Source: Thermopolyspora sp040678635
GTDB taxonomy: Bacteria > Actinomycetota > Actinomycetes > Streptosporangiales > Streptosporangiaceae
NCBI RefSeq assembly: GCF_040678635.1
Contig: NZ_JBFATZ010000004.1
Coordinates: 372,001-436,000 of the forward strand
DNA: 64,000 nucleotides
Reading direction: 5' to 3'
The number at the start of each line of letters is the position of its first letter. Positions within the stretch are counted from its first letter, which is position 1. Shown one piece after another: positions 7,588 to 15,587 of this stretch. The notes beneath the pieces are model-generated. The model was given only the letters and a program-made list of their open reading frames with translations. It was not told the DNA's origin and searched no databases. The position numbers and the translations under genes are program-made.

Positions 7588-7865
7588 TCCGCACCGCGGC
7601 CATCCCGTTCACCCAGGCGACGTCGGCCGGGTCCGCGATGTGCCGACGGACCGTGAACGCGCCGTAGATGCCACCGGGCTGATCCGCACCGCCGCCACCT
7701 CGGTCACCCAGGTGACGTCGGTCAGGTCGGCTATCTGCCGACGGACCGTGAGCGCGCCTTCGATGCCGCCGGGCTGAGCCGCACCGCCGCCACCTCGGTC
7801 ACCGAGGTGAGGTCGGTCGGTCCGGCGGTGTGCCAGCGGACCGTGGCCGCGCCGTCGTCGAGGTC
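7581..7865. repeat. Three tandem 95-bp units spanning the rocD/phoD convergent junction
   Basis: Units begin at 7581, 7676 and 7771, each with GGGCTGA(T/G)CCGCACCG, and stay alignable for the full 95 bases with scattered substitutions. The third unit is coding sequence for the C-terminus of the phosphatase gene; the first contains the rocD stop codon. Because 95 is not a multiple of three, the upstream copies do not extend the protein cleanly. Units carry a GTCACC/GGTGAC stem, possibly serving as a bidirectional terminator. The array appears to have arisen by duplicating a gene 3' end. Confidence 0.85.
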
Positions 7866-9365
7866 GAGGGTGGCGATGGCGTTTTGGAACCACGGGCCGT
7901 TGGTGATTCGCCAGCGCAGTGGCGGGCGGGGCAGTCTGGAGAGTCTGGCCAGCAGGCCGCCCGCCAGGCCGGCGAGGCCGAAGGAGGCGACGACGTTGGC
8001 GAGGCGTAGGGCGCGGCTGAGGGGGTTGCGGATCGGGGAGCAGACGATCTGGTAGATGTCGTGGCGGCGGGTTTTGGCCAGGTAGGAGTAGTGGACGTCG
8101 CCGGAGAGCAGCAGGATCGTGGTGGGTGGGGTGCCGCGGGCGCCCGTCGCCACGTCGATGAGCAGGCGGGCGAGCGCCTCGAAGGAGCGGCGGAACGCGG
8201 CCCAGTGCTCCAGGTCGAGCTGCTGGCGCAGCACCTCGGCCCAGCGGGCGACGCGCCGCCCCCAGGCGCCGTCGGCGACGGCCTCGTTCCACGACTCCAC
8301 GTGGTGGATGCCGGTCGGCAGCAGCACCGGAAGCGAGGAGCAGACGACGAGGTGGTCGACGTCGCCGGTGAGCTGCTCGGTGACCCAGTCCCACTCCTTG
8401 TCGTCGACCATGCGGCGGGCGCCGGGGGTGAGGACGCGGGCGGCGCGGGTGTCGAGCACGACCAGGCGGGCCCGGCCGACGTCGCGGGAGTAGCTCCAGC
8501 GGACCGAGGTGGGCTCGGCGTCGGCCTTCGCCGCGTGCTCGTCGAGCGCCGCCCCCTGGTCGCCCTCGCCGGAGCGCAGCCGGGCGTACAGGGGGTCGGC
8601 GGCCCGCTCCTCGGGGGACAGGTTGCCCAGGTGCTGGTAGAGGTAGTAGGCGCCGAGCGCGGAGATGATGCGGCCGCGCCACCAGGGGACGTCCGCCATC
8701 GTCTCGCGCCAGGCGGCGCTGGTGTTCCAGTCGTCCCGTACGTCGTGGTCGTCGAAGATCATGGCCGTGGGGAGGGTGGAGAACAGCCAGCGGATCTCCG
8801 GGTCGGTCCACGCCTGCCGGTACAGCTCGGCGTAGTCCTCGAAGTCGGCGACCTCGTCCTGCGGCTCGCCGTCGCGGCGTGACCGAATGAACTCCAGCAT
8901 CCGGGCCGACGGCTCGTCGGCGTACACCTGGTCGCCGAGCAGGAGCAGCGTGTCGGGCCACTCCTCGTCCGGGGCGTTCATGAGGCGATGGCCGTACGCG
9001 CGCAGCACGTCCACGCCGTGGGTGAGCACGTGCCGCGCGTCGTGCGGGACGCTGGTGCGGCACGACCCGAACAGCAGCCTGCGCGGCTCGGACAACGGCC
9101 GCACCCGGCTCGGCGGCAGCCCGCCGTCCGGTGGCGGCCACACCCGCTCGCCGTCCAGGGCCACCGTGTACGGCACGGCCCCCGTCAGCCCGTCGAGATC
9201 GACGATCGCGTAGTGGTGGCCGTGCACGGTGAAGGTGCGCTCCCGGCCGCGCACGTCCCCGGCCTCGACGGTGACCACGCACGGCTCGCTGGTCTCCACC
9301 CAGATCGAGGCCCGCGTGGCGTCGGCGTACCGCGACATCGGGCCGACGATCAGCTCGGCGGTCAC
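7731..9365 (-). CDS. Alkaline phosphatase D family protein (PhoD-like metallophosphatase)
   Basis: 544 residues. It begins with a beta-sandwich domain (MSRYADATRASIWVETSEPCVVTVEAG), followed by the PhoD metallophosphatase core: LLFGSCRTS, LLLGDQVYADEPS, MIFDDHDVRDDWN, LVVLDTRAARV and the metal-binding LLLSGDVHYSYL. No signal peptide or Tat motif is visible, so this is the cytosolic form common in actinomycetes. The last about 30 residues (LTSVTEVAAVRLSPAAS and beyond) lie inside the tandem 95-bp repeat, so the present C-terminus may be altered from the ancestral one. It probably hydrolyses phosphomono- or diesters; the substrate is unknown. Confidence 0.85.
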   Translation of the reverse strand: MTAELIVGPMSRYADATRASIWVETSEPCVVTVEAGDVRGRERTFTVHGHHYAIVDLDGLTGAVPYTVALDGERVWPPPDGGLPPSRVRPLSEPRRLLFGSCRTSVPHDARHVLTHGVDVLRAYGHRLMNAPDEEWPDTLLLLGDQVYADEPSARMLEFIRSRRDGEPQDEVADFEDYAELYRQAWTDPEIRWLFSTLPTAMIFDDHDVRDDWNTSAAWRETMADVPWWRGRIISALGAYYLYQHLGNLSPEERAADPLYARLRSGEGDQGAALDEHAAKADAEPTSVRWSYSRDVGRARLVVLDTRAARVLTPGARRMVDDKEWDWVTEQLTGDVDHLVVCSSLPVLLPTGIHHVESWNEAVADGAWGRRVARWAEVLRQQLDLEHWAAFRRSFEALARLLIDVATGARGTPPTTILLLSGDVHYSYLAKTRRHDIYQIVCSPIRNPLSRALRLANVVASFGLAGLAGGLLARLSRLPRPPLRWRITNGPWFQNAIATLDLDDGAATVRWHTAGPTDLTSVTEVAAVRLSPAASKARSRSVGR

Positions 9366-9439
9366 CGGTCCTCGTCCAGAACCACCTCGGGCTCCCTTCG
9401 CAGCGCGTCCGGCTAGGCAAGGAGAATACGCGCCCAGAG

Positions 9440-9940
9440 TTACCCGAAGGTGTGATATCCGCCCCTGTAGTACAGCAGCGGCCGCCCGGCCGCGCCGGAC
9501 GCGGGCCCGAGCTCGCGCACCCGGCCGATCACGATGTGGTGGTCGCCCGCCCGATGCTCCGCCTCAAGCAGGCAGTCGATCCAGATGTGCGCCCCCTCGA
9601 TGACGGGGTTCCCCGCCGCGGTCGGCCGCCAGGCGATCCCGCGCCACTTGTCCCCGCCGCTGCGCGCGAACTGGTCGGAGACGTGCCGCTGGGTGTGCGC
9701 GAGCACGTTCACGCAGAAGGCCCCGGCGTCGCGGATGACCGGATAGGTGAGCGAGGACACCGCGACCGAGAACGACACCAGCGGCGGCTCCAGCGACACG
9801 CTGAAGAACGACTGGCAGGTCAGCCCCGCCGGCACGCCGTCGAGCACGGCGGTCACCACGGTCACCCCGGAGGCGAAGTGGCCGAGCGTGTCGCGGAACT
9901 CCCGGGCCGAGAAGGCGATCTGCGGCTGTCTGGTGCTCAT
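9440..9940 (-). CDS. Flavin reductase family protein
   Basis: 166-residue FMN-binding split-barrel flavin reductase (FRD/HpaC type), with FASGVTVVTAVLDGVPAGLTCQSFFSVSLEPPLVSFSV at the N-terminus and VIGRVRELG...PLLYYRGGYHTFG at the end. Such enzymes supply reduced flavin to two-component monooxygenases. It is last in an eight-gene operon, its ATG overlapping the permease stop as ATGA, and the operon also encodes a luciferase-like monooxygenase, the obvious partner (inference from context). Confidence 0.9.
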   Translation of the reverse strand: MSTRQPQIAFSAREFRDTLGHFASGVTVVTAVLDGVPAGLTCQSFFSVSLEPPLVSFSVAVSSLTYPVIRDAGAFCVNVLAHTQRHVSDQFARSGGDKWRGIAWRPTAAGNPVIEGAHIWIDCLLEAEHRAGDHHIVIGRVRELGPASGAAGRPLLYYRGGYHTFG

Positions 9941-10692
9941 GACTCCTCCACCGCCCCGCGCCGCCACGGCATCGCCCACCGCTCGACGAGCACGACCAGG
10001 CCGAACGCGGCCAGCCCGATCGCCGCCGCGGTGACGACCGCGGCCCACAGGTACGCGTTGTCGAGCCGCGCCCGGGTGTCGTGGATGAGATACCCGAGCC
10101 CCTCCAGCGCGCCGACGTACTCGGCGGCGATGGCCGCGACGATCGCCGCCGACGCGCCGAGCCGCAGCGACGTGAACAGGTACGGCAGCGAGGCGGGGAA
10201 CCGGACGCGGGTGAGCTCCTGCCACCGCGACGCGTTCAGCGTGTGCATGAGCTCCAGCGTCTCGACGTCCGCCGAGCCGAGCCCGCGCACCATGGTGACC
10301 AGGGTCACGGTGTACGCGAGGAAGGCCGCGAGCAGGACCTTGGACAGCACGCCGGGCCCGAGCCACAGCACGAGGATCGGCGCGATCGCCACCAGCGGGA
10401 TCGCCTGCAGCGCCAGCACCAGCGGATAGGCCCCGGCTCGCAGCAGCCCGGAGTAGGTGAACGCGACCGCGCACACGATCGCGACGAGGTTGCCGAGCAG
10501 GAAGCCGAGCGACGCCTCGGTGAGGGTGACGAGGGTCTGGTGGGCGAGGTCGGCGCGGTTCGCCACGATAGCCGCGGCGATGCCCGACGGCGGCGGGACG
10601 ACCAGGACGCTCACCCCGGCGCGGGTGACGTACTGCTCCCACCCCACGACGATCGCCACGAGCAGCAGGACGGCGGGCAGCGCGCGCCTCAT
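9937..10692 (-). CDS. ABC transporter permease, SsuC/TauC-like (second)
   Basis: 251-residue inner-membrane permease of the BPD_transp_1 family, with about six hydrophobic segments and the conserved EAA-type loop region (ELMHTLNASRWQELTRVRFPASLPYLFTSLRLG). ATG 10692 overlaps the stop of the first permease by four bases. The two permeases are paralogous and likely form a heterodimer with the adjacent ATPase and lipoprotein. Confidence 0.92.
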   Translation of the reverse strand: MRRALPAVLLLVAIVVGWEQYVTRAGVSVLVVPPPSGIAAAIVANRADLAHQTLVTLTEASLGFLLGNLVAIVCAVAFTYSGLLRAGAYPLVLALQAIPLVAIAPILVLWLGPGVLSKVLLAAFLAYTVTLVTMVRGLGSADVETLELMHTLNASRWQELTRVRFPASLPYLFTSLRLGASAAIVAAIAAEYVGALEGLGYLIHDTRARLDNAYLWAAVVTAAAIGLAAFGLVVLVERWAMPWRRGAVEES

Positions 10693-11489
10693 GCGGCGGC
10701 CCCCCTGCCCGCCGTCGTCGCCGGCGCCCAGGGCATGGCGACCCGCTCGACCAGCGTGATGATCCCGACGAGCCCGAGCGTGAGCGCGGAGGCCACCACG
10801 ATCGCGGCCCACATGAGCCCGATCTGGAAGGTGTATCCGGAGATCTGCACGAGGTAGCCGAGGCCGCTGTCGCCGGTGATCCACTCGGCGACCGTGGCCT
10901 CGATGACGCACGACGACGCCGAGATCCGCAGGGCCGCCAGCAGGTACGGCCGCGCCGCGTACACCCGCACCTTGAGCAGCCGCTGCAGGCCGCTGGCGCT
11001 CAGCGTGTGCATGAGCTCCTCCACCTCCGCGTCCGCCGAGCGCAGCCCGCGCATGAGGTTGACGAGCGTGGTGAGGAACGTGCTGATCGCGCAGACCGTG
11101 ATCCGCGGCTCGTACCCGGTGCCCATGAGCACCACGAGGATCGGGATGATCGCGATGAACGGCAGCGCGCGCAGGGCCAGCAGCAGCGGGTACACGGCCG
11201 TCCTGGCGAGCCGCGAGTAGGTGAGCGTCATCGCCACCGCGATCGCCGACACGGTGCCGAGCGCGAACCCGGCGAGGGCGACGCCGAGCGTCGCCGCAGC
11301 CTGCTCGCCGAGCTCGCCCCGGTACCGCGCCATCGCCTCCAGGACCGTGCTCGGCGCGGGCAGCACGTAGAACCTCACCAGCCCGCTCGCCGTCACGAGC
11401 TGCCACAGCACCAGGGCGGCGACGAGGAAGGCCACGGGGGCGCGCACCCCCGCCACGCCCTCGAAGATCTTCGCTTTGACGCGGTTCAT
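10689..11489 (-). CDS. ABC transporter permease, SsuC/TauC-like (first)
   Basis: 266 residues from ATG 11489, which has GGGAGG just upstream; an alternative TTG at 11507 overlaps the ATPase stop as TTGA. Six predicted membrane spans and the loop VEELMHTLSASGLQRLLKVRVYAARPYLLAALRIS identify a binding-protein-dependent transport permease. It works with its paralogue, the ATP-binding subunit and the NMT1/THI5-like lipoprotein encoded in the same operon. Confidence 0.9.
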   Translation of the reverse strand: MNRVKAKIFEGVAGVRAPVAFLVAALVLWQLVTASGLVRFYVLPAPSTVLEAMARYRGELGEQAAATLGVALAGFALGTVSAIAVAMTLTYSRLARTAVYPLLLALRALPFIAIIPILVVLMGTGYEPRITVCAISTFLTTLVNLMRGLRSADAEVEELMHTLSASGLQRLLKVRVYAARPYLLAALRISASSCVIEATVAEWITGDSGLGYLVQISGYTFQIGLMWAAIVVASALTLGLVGIITLVERVAMPWAPATTAGRGAAA

Positions 11490-11503
11490 CCGGCCTCCCG
11501 TGG

Positions 11504-12328
11504 TCAACCGGCGAGGAGCGCACGGGCGGGGGCGACCGGCGCCGGTGCGGTCCCGGAGCCGAGCGCGTGCCGCAGGTCGCGTTCGGCCGCGACGAACCCG
11601 GGGTCGTCGCGGAGCTCGGGGGTACGACGGTGCCCGAACGGCAGCGAGGCGACGTGCACGATGCGGCCGGGCCGCGGCGACATCACCGCGACCGTGTCGG
11701 ACAGGATCACCGCCTCGGTGACCGAGTGGGTGACCAGCAGCAGGGTCGCGCCGGTCTCCTCCAGGATGTGGATGAGCTCGAAGTTGAGCCGCTCCCGGGT
11801 GAGCTCGTCGAGCGCGCCGAACGGCTCGTCCATGAGCAGGAACCGGGGCCGCAGCGTGAGCGCGCGGGCGATCGCGCCGCGCTGGCGCATGCCGCCGGAC
11901 AGCTCGTGCGGGTAGGCCTTCTCGAAGCCGGACAGCCCGACCAGCTCGATCGCCTCCCTGGCCCTGGCCCGCCGCTCCCGCTTGGGGACGCCCGCCACCT
12001 CAAGGCCCAGCTCGACGTTCTCGGCGAGCCGCCGCCAGGGCAGCATGACCGACTGCTGGGAGACCAGGGCGAAGATCCGGGCGGCGCGGGCCTCCGCCGG
12101 GGTCAGCTCGTCCATCGTGGCGGTGCCGGAGGTGGGCCGCACGATGTCGGCGAGGATCTTCAGCAGGGTCGACTTGCCGCAGCCGGAGGGGCCGAGCAGC
12201 GAGGCCCACGACCCCTTCGGCACGACGAGGTCGCATGCGTCCACGGCCGTGGTGGCGATGCCGCGCCGCTCGTACGTCATCGTGACGTCCCGGACGATGA
12301 TGCCCTCCCTGTCGCGTCGGTCAGCCAT
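11504..12328 (-). CDS. ABC transporter ATP-binding protein, SsuB/TauB-like
   Basis: 274 residues with Walker A LLGPSGCGKST (about 43-53), the Q-loop region (ALVSQQSVMLPWRRLAENV), signature HELSGGMRQRGAIARAL, Walker B FLLMDEPFGALDE and H-loop VTHSVTEAVILSD. This is the nitrate/sulfonate/taurine subfamily of importers. Its start overlaps the monooxygenase stop by eight bases. It energises uptake of the operon's unknown substrate. Confidence 0.93.
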   Translation of the reverse strand: MADRRDREGIIVRDVTMTYERRGIATTAVDACDLVVPKGSWASLLGPSGCGKSTLLKILADIVRPTSGTATMDELTPAEARAARIFALVSQQSVMLPWRRLAENVELGLEVAGVPKRERRARAREAIELVGLSGFEKAYPHELSGGMRQRGAIARALTLRPRFLLMDEPFGALDELTRERLNFELIHILEETGATLLLVTHSVTEAVILSDTVAVMSPRPGRIVHVASLPFGHRRTPELRDDPGFVAAERDLRHALGSGTAPAPVAPARALLAG

Positions 12329-13343
12329 GGCGGGCCGCCCCGGCGAGCGCGGGCCGTACGTGCCGCTGGAAGAGTTCGAGGGTACGGCGGGTCGGCTCGG
12401 GGGCGAGGCCGGGGAACTGCACGAGCAGGTCGAGCTGGTCCACGCCGGTCACCTCCAGGTACTCCCGCAACTGGGCGGTGACCTGGTCCGGGTCGCCGAC
12501 GATCACGCAGGCGCGGCGCAGCCGGCCGTCGAGCGTCACCGCCTGCGCCGGCAGCAGCCCGGCGGCGGTCGCGTCCGCCGCGTACCGGCCGTTGCGGCCC
12601 ATCTGGGCGTAGTACGTCTCGAATGCCTCCCCGAACCGGGCCATCGCCTCCTCGCGGCTCTCCCCGATGAACACCGCGCGCACGCCGCGGACCTTCCCGG
12701 TGCCGCCCGCCGCGCGGTAGCGGGCGACGTAGCGGGCCTGCGCCTCGGCGATCTCGGCCTGGCCGACGACGAAGTTCACGCCCCGCTCGGCCACGTAGTC
12801 GATCGAGGCGTCGTCGCGGCAGGCCGCCCAGATGCGGGAGATCAGGTGGGGCGCCGGGCCGACGTTCAGCAGCGGCAGGCCGGTGGAGGTGTCGCCGCGC
12901 AGCAGCATGAGGATCTCGCCGAACAGTTCGCGGAACCGCTCCTGCTTGCGCCGCCGGGCCTCCGGGTCGGCGGGCCCTGCCGTGCCCTGGCCGACGCCGA
13001 ACTCGGCCCGGCCGCCGGACACCAGGTCGAGCAGGCACATCTCCTCGGCGCTGCGCTGCGCCGGGACGCTCGGCAGCACCTTGACGCCGGTGCCGAGGCG
13101 CAGGCGCGAGGTCGTCGCGGCGACGCGGGCCAGCAGGAGTTCCGGGACGGGGATCCGCCCGTAGAAGGGGGCGTCCTGGACATTGTGGTGCTCGCCCACC
13201 CATACCGAGTCGTAGCCGAGCTCCTCGGCGTAGGCGAACTCGTCGAAGGCCCGCCGTACGAGGTCGGCGGTGGCCTCCTCGCGCACCTCCCACATCTGGT
13301 AGAGCAGGCCCACCGGCTCGTCGAAGGTCGTCGTCGTGGTCAT
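12321..13343 (-). CDS. LLM-class flavin-dependent oxidoreductase (luciferase-like monooxygenase)
   Basis: 340-residue TIM-barrel monooxygenase that uses reduced flavin. Typical text: FAYAEELGYDSVWVGEHHN near the N-terminus, LARVAATTSRLRLGTGVKVLP, the family segment FGVGQGTAGPADPEARRRKQERFRELFGEIL, and a C-terminal helix. It lies 31 bases downstream of the binding-protein gene and overlaps the ATPase gene, so it is co-expressed with the transporter and the flavin reductase. LLM enzymes oxidise sulfonates, nitrilotriacetate, pyrimidines, amines and other small organics; which of these applies is open. Confidence 0.9.
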   Translation of the reverse strand: MTTTTTFDEPVGLLYQMWEVREEATADLVRRAFDEFAYAEELGYDSVWVGEHHNVQDAPFYGRIPVPELLLARVAATTSRLRLGTGVKVLPSVPAQRSAEEMCLLDLVSGGRAEFGVGQGTAGPADPEARRRKQERFRELFGEILMLLRGDTSTGLPLLNVGPAPHLISRIWAACRDDASIDYVAERGVNFVVGQAEIAEAQARYVARYRAAGGTGKVRGVRAVFIGESREEAMARFGEAFETYYAQMGRNGRYAADATAAGLLPAQAVTLDGRLRRACVIVGDPDQVTAQLREYLEVTGVDQLDLLVQFPGLAPEPTRRTLELFQRHVRPALAGAARHG

Positions 13344-13374
13344 CTTCCGGGCTCCCGTTCCGTCGTCGTGCGGG

Positions 13375-14421
13375 TCAGAGTTTCGCGGTGCCGGCCTCGC
13401 CGGACAGGTCGCCGAGCAGCGGCTTGACGTCCACGAGCTTCGGGGTGAGCTTGAGCTTCACCGCCACCTTGGCGACCTCCTCCCACGCCTTCGGGTTGAG
13501 AGAGAGCAGGCCGTTCTCGGCCGTGTGGTCGTCGGCGATGTAGGACGTCTGCGTCTTGGACTGGTAGATCTGCTGGTCGAGGTCGAGGCCGCTGGTGAAC
13601 TTGTTGTCGACCATGTACTTGGCCCCGGCCTCCGGGTCGCGCAGCAGCACCTCGTACGCCTTGGACATGACGCCGACCCACTTGGTGAGGGCGGCGCGCT
13701 TGGCCGGGTCGTCGTAGATCTTGCGGGTGGTCACGTAGGTGTTGCCCTGGGAGGGGATGCCGAGCTGCCCGAGCGGGAACACGGTGACGGGCACGCCCGC
13801 CGCCTCGATGGACCGCGGCTCGTTGAAGGCGAACGACGAGAACATGCAGTCCACCTGGCCCGAGATGAGCAGGCTGACGTCCTGGCCGCCGATCGGCACG
13901 ATCTTGATCTGGTCCTTGGTCACGCCGATCGCGGACAGGATCGCCGGCAGATACACGTTGGCGGCCTGCTTCAGGCCCAGCCGCTTGCCCGCGAGGTCGG
14001 ACGGCCGCTTCACGCCCGAGTCGTTCCGGCAGGTCATCGACGTGGGCGTCTGCTGGTACTCGGTGGCGATCGCCACGAAGTCCGCGCCCTGGCTCGCGGC
14101 GGTGATGGTGCTGAGGGTGTCGAGCACCGCGATGTCCACCTGCCCGGCGGCGAGCAACGTCGACGGCGGGGTGTCGCCGCCCGGCTTGATGGTGACGTCC
14201 AGGCCCTCCTTGGCGTACAGGCCCTCCTTGAGCGCGTAGTAGGGGGCGAAGTGCTCGACGGTGCCGACGTAGTTCAGGCCGACGGTGAGCGGGACGCCGC
14301 CGGACGCGGCGGGGGTCGCCTCCTCCTTGGCGGTGGAGCCGCACGCGGAGACCGCGAGGGCGAGGACGGCAGCCAGGACGGGGGCCAGAACAGGCGTTAA
14401 GACGGGGACGCGGAGGCGCAT
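13375..14421 (-). CDS. ABC transporter substrate-binding lipoprotein, NMT1/THI5-like
   Basis: 348 residues with a lipoprotein signal sequence and lipobox AVSAC (Cys27), so it is anchored outside the membrane. The mature part shows LTVGLNYVGTVEHFAPYYALKEGLYAKEGLDV and LLAAGQVDIAVLD, the NMT1/THI5-like fold that binds pyrimidines, aliphatic sulfonates, nitrate or taurine. Its start overlaps the acetamidase stop (ATGA). It delivers the substrate to the two permeases. Confidence 0.9.
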   Translation of the reverse strand: MRLRVPVLTPVLAPVLAAVLALAVSACGSTAKEEATPAASGGVPLTVGLNYVGTVEHFAPYYALKEGLYAKEGLDVTIKPGGDTPPSTLLAAGQVDIAVLDTLSTITAASQGADFVAIATEYQQTPTSMTCRNDSGVKRPSDLAGKRLGLKQAANVYLPAILSAIGVTKDQIKIVPIGGQDVSLLISGQVDCMFSSFAFNEPRSIEAAGVPVTVFPLGQLGIPSQGNTYVTTRKIYDDPAKRAALTKWVGVMSKAYEVLLRDPEAGAKYMVDNKFTSGLDLDQQIYQSKTQTSYIADDHTAENGLLSLNPKAWEEVAKVAVKLKLTPKLVDVKPLLGDLSGEAGTAKL

Positions 14422-15587
14422 CACATCTCCTCGGGTACGGGAAGGAATTCCGGGCTGAGCAGGGCGGCCAGGTCGGACTTGCGGATACGCCCGTGCACCC
14501 CCTTGACCTGGTCCACCACCTGGGAGACCGCGAAGTCCGCCGCCGCGCTGAGGTAGGCGTAGGCGGTGGCGCGGTCCAAGGGATACCGGCTGGTCAGCAG
14601 ATCGAGACCGTTGCGCACGCAGGCCGCCATGGCCCGGTCGAGGTCCTCGTCGAGGCCCACCGGGATCAGCAGGTCGTCGGTCTCGCCGTAGAGGGCGCGC
14701 ATGTGCTCGGCGGCGGCCCTGGGGATCAGGTCGAAACGCAGGGTGGCCCGCAGCGGGGCCTCGAAGGCGGTGAGGGCCACCTCGCCGTCGCCCTGCGCGT
14801 AGTGGGGGTCCCCGACGTACACGAGGGCGTCGGGCACCTGCACCGGCAGGAACAGCGTCGAGCCGGCGGTGAGAAGGCTGATGTCGAGGTTGCCGCCGTG
14901 CCGTCCGGGCGGGACCGAGCTCGCCCGGCCGCCGTCGGCCGGGACGACGCCGATCACGCCGAGGAAGTAGCCGAGGGGGAACCGGATCACCCCGGCCGGG
15001 GTGGCGATGCACCCCACCGGGCCGTCCGGGCCCTCGCCGGCCGTGCACAGCACGAAGGTCGAGCCCGGCCCCTCCGGCATCTCCCCCGGCAGGGCGCCGC
15101 GGCCGTGCCTGCTGGAGACGAACCCGTACGGCAGCCGCGGACGCAGATCCTCGATCCGCACCGCGAGCATGTCGCCGGGCCTCGCCCCGGTGACCGCGAT
15201 CGGGCCGAGCACCACATGCGGGCCGTCGCCGGGCCGGTGCGGCACGTCCCGCGCCACGTCGATCGCGTCCCGCAGCACCAGGTCGGCGGCGATGCCGTAG
15301 CGGGCCATGAACGCGAGCGGATCCCGGCCCTGGTCCTCCAGGATGCCCTCGTGGCTCACCGTGTCGATCACGACGCTGCGGCCGGGCTCGACCCGCAGCA
15401 CCGGGCGGTCCGCGGGGCAGGGCAGCCGGCCCCAGAGCACCGAGCCGCGCTGGGCGCCGAGGTAGGCGGTTCCGGGCGGGACGCCCTGCCCGGCCTGCAG
15501 CACCTCGAACGGCCGGATGCCCGCAGGGGGATCGGCGGGGAGTCCGGCGGGGACCACGCTGTTGAGAGTCACGATGCCGAGCTTCAC
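14421..15587 (-). CDS. Acetamidase/formamidase family protein
   Basis: 388 residues of the FmdA/AmdA family, which hydrolyses formamide, acetamide or other short amides to ammonia and the acid. Supporting text: HRPGDGPHVVLGPIAVTGARPGDMLAVRI, HGGNLDISLLTAGSTLFLPVQVPDALVYVGDPHYAQGDGEVALTAFEAPL (the conserved metal/active-site region), and LDLLTSRYPLDRATAYAYLSAAADFAVSQVVD. It lies between the regulator and the transporter, coupled to both by four-base overlaps. It probably releases ammonia from an amide made by the monooxygenase, or from the imported substrate itself. Confidence 0.9.
   Translation of the reverse strand: MKLGIVTLNSVVPAGLPADPPAGIRPFEVLQAGQGVPPGTAYLGAQRGSVLWGRLPCPADRPVLRVEPGRSVVIDTVSHEGILEDQGRDPLAFMARYGIAADLVLRDAIDVARDVPHRPGDGPHVVLGPIAVTGARPGDMLAVRIEDLRPRLPYGFVSSRHGRGALPGEMPEGPGSTFVLCTAGEGPDGPVGCIATPAGVIRFPLGYFLGVIGVVPADGGRASSVPPGRHGGNLDISLLTAGSTLFLPVQVPDALVYVGDPHYAQGDGEVALTAFEAPLRATLRFDLIPRAAAEHMRALYGETDDLLIPVGLDEDLDRAMAACVRNGLDLLTSRYPLDRATAYAYLSAAADFAVSQVVDQVKGVHGRIRKSDLAALLSPEFLPVPEEM

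Noticed and set aside
7609..9420. 603-codon minus-strand frame over the phosphatase
   Set aside because: It is Arg/Pro-rich and out of frame with the PhoD protein, which has all metal-binding motifs. High GC makes such shadow frames common.
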